Positions 7,029 to 15,147 of a stretch of DNA of 45,250 bases are shown here, piece by piece; the first letter of the stretch is position 1; each line of letters starts with the position of its first letter. The notes beneath the pieces are model-generated. The model did not search any database. It was given only the letters and a program-made list of their open reading frames with translations, and was not told where the DNA came from. The DNA is taken from positions 1 through 45,250 of the forward strand of contig JAZOOX010000013.1 of NCBI GenBank assembly GCA_045655245.1. The letters are read 5' to 3'. Both the position numbers and the translations under genes were made by a program. This stretch comes from RGIG8785 sp045655245 (lineage in GTDB: Bacteria > Bacillota > Clostridia > RGIG8785).

Positions 7029-8417
7029 ATGAAAAAAATCAGTATCACCGACATTACCTTAAAGAGTTTGGCGCAGGACCGTGGCGTTTCGCTTTTATTC
7101 CGCGAAAAGACCGCCATCGCCGTTTGTGCCGACAGTCTTGGGGCAAACGCTGTTGAACTGGCGCCCGTCAAGAATGTCCGTGAGGATACGATTATTTATA
7201 AGACGGTGGCACAAAATATTCGTAACAGTATCGTTGCCATTCCCGTTGGGATGACCGCCGAGGAGGTTGCCACCGCTTGGGAGTGTATCAAAGACGCAAA
7301 GGCGTCCCGTCTGCAGGTAGAAGTGCCCACTTCCACCGTTCAGATGGAATATATGTACCATTTAAAGGCAGAAAAGATGCTGGAGAAGATCGGCGCATTG
7401 GTTGCCGAGGCAAAGCAGTACTGTGCCGACGTAGAGTTCTCGGCTTTGGACGCTACCCGTGCCGATACGGAGTTTTTAATTTCTGCCGCAAAAACGGCGG
7501 AAGAAAAGGGTGCAACGGTTATTACCCTTTGCGATACGGCAGGGGTTTCCTTGCCTGAAGAGGTTGCCGCGTTGGTGACGGCAATCAAGAAATCCGTTTC
7601 GGTACCTGTTTACGTGCAGGTTTCCGATGCTTTGAATATGGCAGTGGCTTCGGCAATCGCCGCAGTCCGCGCGGGTGCGGACGGATTGAAGTGCGCGATG
7701 GTCGGCAAAGGGGACCTGTCTATGGGCGCTTTCTGTGATGCGGTCAGTGCGCGGGGCGAAGCGTTAGAGATTACTACTGATTTAAAGAATACCAAAATTC
7801 ACGCCGATATTGATGACCTGCTGGCAGGAATCAGCCACGAGACTTACGAGACCGAGGCAACCGTCAGCGAGAAGAAAAAGATTTTGCTGGACGATGAAAG
7901 CACCTTGGCGCAGGTTGCTCAGGCGGCAGAAGTATTGGGCTATGACCTAACCGATGCCGATTGCGGCAACGTCCACAAGGCGTTGATGCAGGTTTGCGGG
8001 AAAAAGGGGTCTGTCGGCGCAAAGGAGTTTGAAGCGCTGATTGCCAGCTTTGCCATGCAGGCTCCGTCCACCTATCATTTGGAAAGTTACACCACCAGTT
8101 GCGGTAACTGCATCAGTTCAATGTCCCAAGTGACTTTAAAGCGCGGGGACGAAATCTTAAACGGTGTCAGTATGGGTGACGGGCCTATCGACTCGGTATT
8201 CCGTGCCATCGAGCAGTGCGTCGGCTATCACTACGAGTTGGACGATTTCCAGATTCAGGCGGTAACCGAAGGCAAGGAAGCGCTGGGCTCTGCACTGGTT
8301 AAGTTGCGGAACAACGGCAAGTTGTATGCGGGGAACGGCAGTTCCACCGACATCGTTGCCGCCAGCATCCGTGCCTACATCAATGCGCTGAACAAGATCG
8401 TGTTTGAGGAGAAATAA
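7029..8417 (+). CDS. LeuA-like protein (2-isopropylmalate synthase homologue) with degenerate active site and intact leucine-binding domain
   Basis: A 462-residue homologue of 2-isopropylmalate synthase; start ATG 7029 with GAAAGGAG upstream. The N-terminal TIM barrel aligns with the family, but the DTTLRDGEQ signature reads DITLKSLAQ (residues 8-16), losing catalytic Arg and metal-binding Asp. The metal-binding HxH of HCHND reads VQVSD (196-200), and the following NGxGER region is also lost. In contrast, residues about 345-460 keep the LeuA allosteric fold (YHLESYTTSCGN, GDGPIDSVFRAIEQ, GNGSSTDIVAASIRAYINALN), which binds leucine in the family. Ordinary isopropylmalate synthesis is therefore unlikely; a regulatory or new catalytic role is inferred. 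It shares a leucine T-box and a 1-base gap with the acyl-CoA synthetase fusion downstream. The reading frame is intact, so it is not a pseudogene. Confidence 0.85.
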   Translation: MKKISITDITLKSLAQDRGVSLLFREKTAIAVCADSLGANAVELAPVKNVREDTIIYKTVAQNIRNSIVAIPVGMTAEEVATAWECIKDAKASRLQVEVPTSTVQMEYMYHLKAEKMLEKIGALVAEAKQYCADVEFSALDATRADTEFLISAAKTAEEKGATVITLCDTAGVSLPEEVAALVTAIKKSVSVPVYVQVSDALNMAVASAIAAVRAGADGLKCAMVGKGDLSMGAFCDAVSARGEALEITTDLKNTKIHADIDDLLAGISHETYETEATVSEKKKILLDDESTLAQVAQAAEVLGYDLTDADCGNVHKALMQVCGKKGSVGAKEFEALIASFAMQAPSTYHLESYTTSCGNCISSMSQVTLKRGDEILNGVSMGDGPIDSVFRAIEQCVGYHYELDDFQIQAVTEGKEALGSALVKLRNNGKLYAGNGSSTDIVAASIRAYINALNKIVFEEK

Positions 8418-8418
8418 G

Positions 8419-10881
8419 ATGAAGATTGTATTTTCCACAAAGAACGTCAGCCGCGCATCGTTTTTGGATTTGTGCCGATACGCGTATGACTACGGATATG
8501 CGGGGTTTGAGTTGTACGATGCCGCCCGGGAGCGGAAGAACCATTATGACAGCATCCTGCGGGGCGACCGCACTGCCGATGCCAAGCGGAAACTGGTCAA
8601 CCGCGGGTTGGCGGTTTCGGCATTACACGTACCCTACTCGGTAGAGCAGGAAGAGGCGACTCCCGACCTGTTTTTGAAGTACGTGGATATGGCGGTCAGT
8701 GCAGGGGTGGAGCGGGTGATCATCCGTATGGAAACCCCTTGTTCCGAAGCGGTACTGGCCGATAAACTGGGCGAAGCCATCCGCCGTGCAGAGCGTGCCG
8801 ATGTGCAGGTGCTTTTTGAAACGACGGGTTACCTTGCCGAGACCGAGAACGTTATTGACATCATCAACTTTTTCTCTTCTGCGGCGGTGGGTGCGTCTTG
8901 GAACGTGCGGGGCACCTATTTTGGCGCAGGAGAAAGCGCCGAAACCACCATCAAGCACTTGGGCGCGTACATCAAGTACGTTCGCTTAGGGGATATGAAA
9001 GAGGGTAGGACCGTACTCATCGGCGAAGGGGAGTTGCCTGTTCATTCCGTTATCAATGCCCTTTCCTCGCTGAACTTTGACGGGTTTGTCTGCGTTGCCT
9101 GGAATGACGAAATAACCGACGCCGACATTGTTTTAACCCATTTTGCCAACTATGTGGCTTCGTTGGGTCGGCAAAAGAAGAACTACGACAAGGTTTACTA
9201 TAACCGTGACAAGACGGGGACCTTTGTTTGGCCCAAGTACGAGATTATCGAGTCCACCTTTTCGGATGTTTTGGATACCATGGTTGAACATTACCCCGAT
9301 CAGTATGCATTTAAGTACACGACCTTAGACTATACCCGCACTTATACCGAGTTCCGGCGTGACGTGGACGAGTGTGCTGCGGCGCTGATTTCGTTGGGGG
9401 TCAAGGCGGGGGACCACGTTGCCGTTTGGGCGACCAACATCCCTGCCTGGTTTATCACCTTCTGGGCGACTACCAAGATCGGTGCGGTTTTGGTCACGGT
9501 GAACACCGCCTACAAAATTCACGAAATTGAGTATCTGTTAAAGCAGTCGGACACCCACACTTTGGTGATGATCGAAGATTGCAAAGACATCAACTACCGC
9601 GAGATTATTGAAGAACTTTGTCCCGAACTGCAACAAATGCAACCCGGCGAGGCTTTGTATTCCAAAAACCTGCCCTTCCTGCGCAACATCGTTACGGTGG
9701 GATTTTCCATGCAGGGTTGCCTGACCTGGGAGCAGATGCTTGCCCGTGCCGAGGATGTCCCCTACGAGGAAGTACGCCGCCGCGCATCGCTGGTCAAACC
9801 CGACGACGTATGCAATATGCAGTACACTTCGGGGACCACGGGATTCCCCAAAGGGGTTATGCTGACCCATCGCAACATCGTCAACAACGGCAAGACCATC
9901 GGCGACCGTATGGACTTGTCCACCGCTGACCGCATGATGATTCAGGTGCCCATGTTCCATTGTTTTGGCATGGTGCTGTCCATGACATCCACCATGACCC
10001 ACGGCGGAACGTTGTCCCCTATGCCCTATTTTTCGCCCAAGTCCTCCTTGGCGTGTATCAATGACGAGCATATTACCTGCTTCAACGGTGTGCCGACGAT
10101 GTTCATTGCGCTGTTTAACCATCCTGATTTTGCAAAGACCGACTTTTCGTATATGCGGACGGGGATCATGGCGGGTGCCAACTGTCCTGCAGACCTGATG
10201 CGCCGTGCCGCAGACGAAATGAATATGCGTGAGATCATCTCGGTTTACGGACAGACCGAGGCTTCCCCCGGCTGTACCATGGGCGAGGTCAACGAGGACA
10301 TCGATCACCGTGTTGAAACGGTAGGCAGTCCCTTCCCCGGGGTGGAATGCAAGGTTATTGACCCCGAAACGGGAGAGGAACTTCCTGACGGCGAAAGCGG
10401 TGAGTTTGTCGCCCGCGGCTTTAACATTATGAAGGGGTATTATAAGATGCCCGAAGCCACCGCCCAGACCATTGATGCAGATGGCTGGCTCCATTCGGGG
10501 GATATCTGTTGCCGTACTCCTGACGGGTATTTTAAGGTAACAGGTCGGTTAAAGGATATGATTATCCGTGGCGGCGAAAACCTTTACCCCCGCGAGATCG
10601 AGGAGTTTTACCTGACCCATCCGAAGGTCCGTGACGTGCAGGTTGTCGGTGTCCCCGACGAGCGTTATGGCGAGGAGTGCTGTGCGTGGATCATTCTCCA
10701 CAAGGGCGAAACTTCGGACGATGCCGAGATGCGGGCGTTTGGTAACGCGGCAATCGCACGGCATAAGGTGCCGCGGTATTTTATGTTTGTCAACGAGTTC
10801 CCCATGAACGCTGCAGGAAAGATCTTGAAATACAAGATGCGGGAAATTGCCGCAGAGGAATTAGGATTAAAAAAGGTGTGA
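8419..10881 (+). CDS. Fusion protein: xylose-isomerase-like TIM barrel plus acyl-CoA synthetase
   Basis: An 820-residue two-domain protein. Residues 1-250 form an AP-endonuclease-2/sugar-isomerase-like TIM barrel. Of the usual metal ligands only part is seen: E134 in LFET and D192 in VRLGD remain, but the family His is R189 and the last Glu is replaced in FVCVAW. Residues about 275-820 are an AMP-binding acyl-CoA synthetase with complete motifs: YTSGTTGFPKGV (469-480), YGQTE (610-614), a GRLKDMIIRGGENLYPREIE hinge and the acyl-adenylation Lys in AGKILK (K801). It should activate a carboxylic acid to acyl-CoA with ATP. The overall sequence resembles FadD/AcsF-like ligases; chain length is unknown. 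Start ATG 8419 with GAGGAG in the preceding gene's end. Co-regulation with the LeuA-like protein by leucine suggests a branched-chain acid substrate (inference). Confidence 0.85.
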   Translation: MKIVFSTKNVSRASFLDLCRYAYDYGYAGFELYDAARERKNHYDSILRGDRTADAKRKLVNRGLAVSALHVPYSVEQEEATPDLFLKYVDMAVSAGVERVIIRMETPCSEAVLADKLGEAIRRAERADVQVLFETTGYLAETENVIDIINFFSSAAVGASWNVRGTYFGAGESAETTIKHLGAYIKYVRLGDMKEGRTVLIGEGELPVHSVINALSSLNFDGFVCVAWNDEITDADIVLTHFANYVASLGRQKKNYDKVYYNRDKTGTFVWPKYEIIESTFSDVLDTMVEHYPDQYAFKYTTLDYTRTYTEFRRDVDECAAALISLGVKAGDHVAVWATNIPAWFITFWATTKIGAVLVTVNTAYKIHEIEYLLKQSDTHTLVMIEDCKDINYREIIEELCPELQQMQPGEALYSKNLPFLRNIVTVGFSMQGCLTWEQMLARAEDVPYEEVRRRASLVKPDDVCNMQYTSGTTGFPKGVMLTHRNIVNNGKTIGDRMDLSTADRMMIQVPMFHCFGMVLSMTSTMTHGGTLSPMPYFSPKSSLACINDEHITCFNGVPTMFIALFNHPDFAKTDFSYMRTGIMAGANCPADLMRRAADEMNMREIISVYGQTEASPGCTMGEVNEDIDHRVETVGSPFPGVECKVIDPETGEELPDGESGEFVARGFNIMKGYYKMPEATAQTIDADGWLHSGDICCRTPDGYFKVTGRLKDMIIRGGENLYPREIEEFYLTHPKVRDVQVVGVPDERYGEECCAWIILHKGETSDDAEMRAFGNAAIARHKVPRYFMFVNEFPMNAAGKILKYKMREIAAEELGLKKV

Positions 10882-10898
10882 GTAGTCACACCTTTTTT
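10871..10898 (+). terminator. Terminator of the leucine T-box operon
   Basis: AAAAGGTGTGA, GTAG loop, TCACACCTTTTTT. The stem includes the last codons and stop of the acyl-CoA synthetase gene. Confidence 0.9.
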
Positions 10899-10940
10899 GT
10901 TGCTTTGCGGGAGCAGCGATCAACAAAAATGCAGTTGTAT

Positions 10941-10977
10941 AAAAAAGAAGCCACCCCATTGGGTGGCTTCTTTTTTA
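10941..10977. terminator. Bidirectional terminator between convergent genes
   Basis: AAAAAAGAAGCCACCC, CATT loop, GGGTGGCTTCTTTTTT. It has T-runs on both strands. It overlaps the minus-strand stop codon of the FG-GAP gene at 10975. Confidence 0.9.
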
Positions 10978-12549
10978 TACATCGAAAACGCAGATGGCGC
11001 CGTGGAGGGTGTTAATGATGATTTCAAACCGTCCGTCGCCGTCCAGCTCGGTGACTACGGGAGCAGACATTGCGCCGTTGTGCTTGTTGGAAGCTTCTTT
11101 GGCAGGGGGCAACGGGGTTTTGGAGAGCAACTGACCCTTGTAGTTTAGGATGTAGAGGTTGCCCTGCATGATCTTATCCAGATTTTGGTCCTCGTCATAG
11201 AAGGAGGCAAAGATGACCTCCATCTTTCCGTCAAAGTCCAGGTCGCGGCAGACTACGGGGGTCGCATACTCGTAAAGGGGGCTGGTCCGCTTGGTCAGAC
11301 TGTAGGGCCAGGCGTAAGGCTCGGTTTTGTCTACCGAATAGCAATGCACCTTGCCGTTGTACGAGTTAAAAAGAATTTCCTTCTTCCCGTCCCCGTCCAG
11401 ATCGGCTACTACGGGGGTTTGTGCCACGTGGGAGGGGAGGGAGGTTTTGTTTTGGATTAAGGGTTTGCCCAGGTCGGTGGGCGGGGTGGACCAGTCGGCG
11501 TCCAGCGGTTCGTTTTTAAAACGGGTGCGGTCGGCGTTTAAGACGGCAATGGTCATATACTCTGACGGGGGATAGACGGGGGCGTACTTCCGATTGCACA
11601 TAATGGTACTGACAATGATTTCGTTTACCCCGTCGCCGTCCAAATCGGCAACAGTGGAGATGCCGTGGCCGAACTCGCCTTTATAGAGTTCTTCCCGCTT
11701 TTCGTTGCCGGTGATGGGTTGCCCCCAACCGCCGTTATCACCGCGAATCTCCGACTGGTAGTCCTCGTAGAATGCAATTTGCCCCCAGTTGCGGTTGCCG
11801 TAAACGGATGGAGATGCGGCAACAGGGGTGCCGTCGTGGTGGTAGGCGGAAATGTAGGACATATCGGTGGGGACGATGATTTCCAGGTCACCGTCTTGGT
11901 CCAGGTCGGTGACTGAGATGTTGTTCATAAAGACGCCGTAACTAAACCCCAGTTTTCCCTCCCGGTCTTTTGCCAGTTGGGGCCAGCCCGAGCGTAGGGT
12001 ACCGTCGGCGTTATAGACATAGGTGCTTTCGCTATTGCCCACACCGAAACCGACGATGATCTCCTGCTTCCCGTCACGGTCTAAATCTGCAACTTTGATG
12101 CTTCGTCCCGAGGCGGAGACGGGCTTTTGGGGCCAGCCGCTTTTGAAGTAGCCTTTGCGGTCTAAAACCGAAACGGTGCCGTCACCGTGGACGGTGAGGA
12201 TCTCCTTCTTGCTGTCGCCGTCAATGTCGGTGACTATTGCATCGCACCAGGTATGCCCTACCGAGCGTCCTGTTTCGGCGAAGGGGGTGTTGCGGTCGAA
12301 TCCTGAGTTTACCTTCCACTTTAAACTGCCGTCAGCGTTTAAAACGGTGATGGAGTAGTTGGAAAAGACGATTTCTTTTTGCCCATCCCCGTCTAAGTCG
12401 GTGACCACGGGGGCGTTGTAATAACTTTCTTCGGTCCAGTTTTCCAGAGTGCCTGCGTTGGCATATTTTAAGGTGGGTTGCGGGATTTTGGCGGTCACCG
12501 CAAGAGAAAAGGCGGCGAGTGTCAATAAAAGACAGATGATTTTTTTCAT
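10975..12549 (-). CDS. Secreted FG-GAP/VCBS repeat beta-propeller protein
   Basis: A 524-residue protein with an N-terminal signal peptide (KKIICLLLTLAAFSLAVTA). The rest is repeats of about 50-60 residues, each with a calcium-binding DxDxDG-type loop: at least eight are visible, for example DLDGDGQKE, DIDGDSKKE, DLDRDGKQE, DLDQDGDLE and DLDFDGKME. Such repeats fold as integrin-like propeller blades. The intervening text (TVSVLDRKGYFKSGWP, VYNADGTLRSGWP) is typical of secreted FG-GAP proteins. No catalytic domain or anchor is seen, so surface binding is a guess. It lies 12 bases after the SLH-protein gene, with AGGAGG upstream, and is the last gene of a minus-strand operon with trmO and that gene. 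Confidence 0.88.
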   Translation of the reverse strand: MKKIICLLLTLAAFSLAVTAKIPQPTLKYANAGTLENWTEESYYNAPVVTDLDGDGQKEIVFSNYSITVLNADGSLKWKVNSGFDRNTPFAETGRSVGHTWCDAIVTDIDGDSKKEILTVHGDGTVSVLDRKGYFKSGWPQKPVSASGRSIKVADLDRDGKQEIIVGFGVGNSESTYVYNADGTLRSGWPQLAKDREGKLGFSYGVFMNNISVTDLDQDGDLEIIVPTDMSYISAYHHDGTPVAASPSVYGNRNWGQIAFYEDYQSEIRGDNGGWGQPITGNEKREELYKGEFGHGISTVADLDGDGVNEIIVSTIMCNRKYAPVYPPSEYMTIAVLNADRTRFKNEPLDADWSTPPTDLGKPLIQNKTSLPSHVAQTPVVADLDGDGKKEILFNSYNGKVHCYSVDKTEPYAWPYSLTKRTSPLYEYATPVVCRDLDFDGKMEVIFASFYDEDQNLDKIMQGNLYILNYKGQLLSKTPLPPAKEASNKHNGAMSAPVVTELDGDGRFEIIINTLHGAICVFDV

Positions 12550-12561
12550 TGCGGAACCTCC

Positions 12562-13521
12562 TTATAGTTTCATCATGTTGGACTTGCCGCGAATCTTATA
12601 GATGGCACCTTCGCTGGAGGCTTTGATGACGATCAGCTCGATGTTCTCGTCTGCGGCAGTGACGGTCACGTTATGGATATATCCTGTCGGACCTTCATAA
12701 AAAACGTTTCCTTTGGTGACGGGGAGTTCCTTGACCGAGGGGGAGAGAGATGAGGTGTAAAAGACGCGGACACCGTACTCTTCCACGGGGGCACTGAAGC
12801 TGATCTTGATGTCAGAACCGCTTCTCCGTGCATTGGCAAAGGGCAGATTTTCCTCGGCGTTCACGAAGTAGTCTGCCAGGACACTGCGGACGGTGTTCAG
12901 CCCGACAGCTGCTGCCTGTGCCGTTGTAAAAACCTTTTCGTCCATCAGCTTGGTGCAAAGCAAACGGTTGGAGTTTTTGATGGGGGTGGTCAGGGCTTTG
13001 TAACAGATGCGCACCATATCCGAGCGGTAGAGCTCGGTCTTGGTCATTTGGTCGGGGGCAAGAAGACCGATCTCCTTGGCAAACTCTTTTGCCTTGGCAT
13101 AGGAAAAGTCTCCTTCAGCGTCCGAGTAGCCCAGTACCCGGAGTATCATGGTACAAAACTGTTGGATGGACGCATCTTCGTCGGCACCGAAATAGGTGTC
13201 GCTGTTGCCGTTGACCAGATAGTTTTCGTACAGCCAGCCTACGTAGTCACTTGCCCAATCGGGAACGTCGGTAAAGGGATGGGGGTTTTGCTGATACCTT
13301 GCCTTTTCGTCCTTGCCCAGCATACGGGTCACGGTGACCGAAAGCTCGGCACGAGTGGCGATGCGTTCTAAGTCCATAGACTCTTCTGAAAAGGTGGTGT
13401 TTGTGCCTTTTAAAAGCCCCAGGTCAAAGAGGGCTTTTGCGGCATCTACCGTCGGGTCGGATGCAACGGTTGCAGTGCAAAGGCACCCTAAAACCAAAAT
13501 GAGTGCAAGTAGCTTTTTCAT
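12562..13521 (-). CDS. SLH-domain secreted protein
   Basis: A 319-residue protein with a signal peptide (MKKLLALILVLGCLCTATVAS). Residues about 25-200 hold S-layer-homology-like repeats: AAKALFDLGLLKGTN, then RAELSVTVTRML, FTDVPDWASDYVGWLYENYLVNG and FGADEDASIQQFCTMILRVLGY. SLH domains usually bind pyruvylated cell-wall polymers. The C-terminal 100 residues look like a beta-rich domain of unknown type. The ATG overlaps the trmO stop (ATGA on the minus strand), and the FG-GAP gene follows 12 bases later, so the two exported proteins are probably made together and may act together at the cell surface. Confidence 0.85.
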   Translation of the reverse strand: MKKLLALILVLGCLCTATVASDPTVDAAKALFDLGLLKGTNTTFSEESMDLERIATRAELSVTVTRMLGKDEKARYQQNPHPFTDVPDWASDYVGWLYENYLVNGNSDTYFGADEDASIQQFCTMILRVLGYSDAEGDFSYAKAKEFAKEIGLLAPDQMTKTELYRSDMVRICYKALTTPIKNSNRLLCTKLMDEKVFTTAQAAAVGLNTVRSVLADYFVNAEENLPFANARRSGSDIKISFSAPVEEYGVRVFYTSSLSPSVKELPVTKGNVFYEGPTGYIHNVTVTAADENIELIVIKASSEGAIYKIRGKSNMMKL

Positions 13522-14186
13522 TCTGTTGTCTCCTTTTTTACGAGTTCGGTTAGGGTTGCTGTATCACCCGACACGGTAAATCGTACGTCATAGTCTGCAA
13601 AGCGCATGGAGTAGATGCGCCCGTCCTCTTGATAGGAAGGACGGGGGTCGTCGGCAATGGCGGCGATCAGTACCCCGCGTTTTTGTTCGGGCAGCGGGTC
13701 TAACAGTCCGTCGGGGACTTGTACCTTTAAGGCGTGGCTCGCATGCTCGTCGGCAAAGCCGCCTACAGCGTCGGGGTAGGCATCTGACTTTAAGTAGGGT
13801 TTGATGTCGATGATCGGGGTGCCGTCCAGTAAGTCTACTCCCGACACCTTCAGCACGGGACCGTCTTCTACCGATAACAGCCGAACCACCGACAAGCCAA
13901 TGGGGTTGGGGCGGTAGGGGGCACGGGAAGCAAAGACCCCGACACGGGTGTTCCCACCCAGACGCGGGGGACGTACCGTGGGGGAGAACCCGTCACGATG
14001 GGCTTCGGAGAAGTCGAAAAGCAGAATCAGGTGGGAGAACCCTTCGATACCGCGGACGGCGTCGGGGGTTCTATATGCAGGGAGGAAGCGGATCTCCCCT
14101 TCGGCGTTAATGCGCCCGCTTTGGCGGGGGATGCCAAATTTTTCTTTAAAATCGGTCTTGATATGGGCAATGGGTTGAACGTTCAT
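13518..14186 (-). CDS. trmO: tRNA m6t6A37 methyltransferase TrmO (TsaA/YaeB family)
   Basis: A 222-residue TsaA-family protein. TrmO adds a methyl group from S-adenosylmethionine to t6A at position 37 of certain tRNAs. Family motifs are clear: a start with PIAHIKTDF, KFGIPRQSG, the GIEGFSHLILLFDF strand, VGVFASRAPYRPNPIGLS and DLLDGTPIIDIKPY. The start ATG at 14186 has GGAGGG upstream, and a promoter lies at 14205-14233. It is the first gene of an operon with two surface proteins, an unexpected combination with no evident functional link. Confidence 0.93.
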   Translation of the reverse strand: MNVQPIAHIKTDFKEKFGIPRQSGRINAEGEIRFLPAYRTPDAVRGIEGFSHLILLFDFSEAHRDGFSPTVRPPRLGGNTRVGVFASRAPYRPNPIGLSVVRLLSVEDGPVLKVSGVDLLDGTPIIDIKPYLKSDAYPDAVGGFADEHASHALKVQVPDGLLDPLPEQKRGVLIAAIADDPRPSYQEDGRIYSMRFADYDVRFTVSGDTATLTELVKKETTE

Positions 14187-14204
14187 AAAATCCCTCCGAT
14201 TTTT

Positions 14205-14233
14205 ATTTTAACACATTTGTTTCTCCTGTGCAA
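14205..14233 (-). promoter_or_regulatory. Promoter of trmO operon (minus strand)
   Basis: On the minus strand: TTGCAC (14233-14228), 17-base spacer, TAAAAT (14210-14205). It is divergent from the promoter at 14237, only 3 bases away. Confidence 0.7.
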
Positions 14234-14236
14234 TCG

Positions 14237-14265
14237 TTGACAGAAACATTATTTTTGGATATAAT
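14237..14265 (+). promoter_or_regulatory. Promoter of patatin-lipoprotein-nrdG operon
   Basis: TTGACA (14237-14242), 17-base spacer, TATAAT (14260-14265), full consensus, 21 bases before the patatin ATG. Confidence 0.9.
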
Positions 14266-14286
14266 GAAATAGAAAGGAAGGTCGTT

Positions 14287-15147
14287 ATGGGAAAAGTCGG
14301 TTTGGTATTGGAAGGCGGCGCAATGCGCGGTATGTACACCATGGGTATCTTAGATGTGTTTACCGAGCAGGGAATTGCGGCGGACGGCGCGGTAGGCGTT
14401 TCTGCCGGGGCGGTGTTCGGGTGCAATTACAAGTCCCGTCAGGTGGGGCGCGCCCTGCGCTATAATATGAAGTACTGCCGTGATCCCCGTTATTGCAGTC
14501 TCCGTTCGTTGCTCAAGACGGGTGATCTGTTTGGCGCGGACTTTTGCTACCGTGAACTTCCCGAAACATTAGACCTTTTTGATAACGAAGCGTACGAAGC
14601 GAACCCCATGCCTTTTTACGTGGTCTGTACCGATGTGGACACGGGGCAGGCGGTCTATCACCAGTGCATTACCGCACGTGATGAAAACCTGCTTTGGATG
14701 CGGGCTTCCGCGTCATTACCCTTGGCTTCCCGGGTGGTGGAAATCAACGGGCAACGGTTGCTGGACGGCGGGATTGCCGACCCGATTCCTTTGGCCTTTT
14801 CGGAAAACCTTGGGTTTGACCGCAACATTGTGATTTTGACACGACCTTTCGGGTATGTCAAAAAGAAAAGCGGGGCAATGCCCTTCATTGCCCATCAGTA
14901 TAAAAAGCATTCCGAATTTATTCGGGCTATGGAAGAACGGCATATGGTTTACAACCGTGAATTGGCAGAGGTCCGCAAGGCGGAAAAAGAAGGGCGGGTG
15001 CTTTGCTTCCGCCCCGAAAATGACCTGCCCATCGGCCGTACCAGCCACGACCCCGAGGCGTTAAAACGGGTGTACGAAATCGGGCGTGCCCAGGGGTTGA
15101 AACGGTTAGAAGAAGTGAAAGATTTTATACAGGAGGCAAAAAGATGA
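14287..15147 (+). CDS. Patatin-like phospholipase (YjjU/RssA-like)
   Basis: A 286-residue patatin-family serine hydrolase. The oxyanion loop is in LEGGAMRGMYTMG, the nucleophile elbow is GVSAG (Ser39), and the second member of the catalytic dyad is DGG (Asp160). There is no signal peptide, so it is probably cytoplasmic. The length fits the YjjU-like branch with a C-terminal helical extension. The substrate is presumably phospholipid or another acyl ester. The start ATG is supported by AAAGGAAG. Its stop overlaps the start of the following lipoprotein gene (ATGA), so translation is coupled. Confidence 0.9.
   Translation: MGKVGLVLEGGAMRGMYTMGILDVFTEQGIAADGAVGVSAGAVFGCNYKSRQVGRALRYNMKYCRDPRYCSLRSLLKTGDLFGADFCYRELPETLDLFDNEAYEANPMPFYVVCTDVDTGQAVYHQCITARDENLLWMRASASLPLASRVVEINGQRLLDGGIADPIPLAFSENLGFDRNIVILTRPFGYVKKKSGAMPFIAHQYKKHSEFIRAMEERHMVYNRELAEVRKAEKEGRVLCFRPENDLPIGRTSHDPEALKRVYEIGRAQGLKRLEEVKDFIQEAKR

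Noticed and set aside
9538..10494. 318-codon open frame on the minus strand
   Set aside because: It is antisense to the acyl-CoA synthetase domain, whose motifs are unambiguous; low-complexity His/Gly-rich translation typical of a shadow frame.
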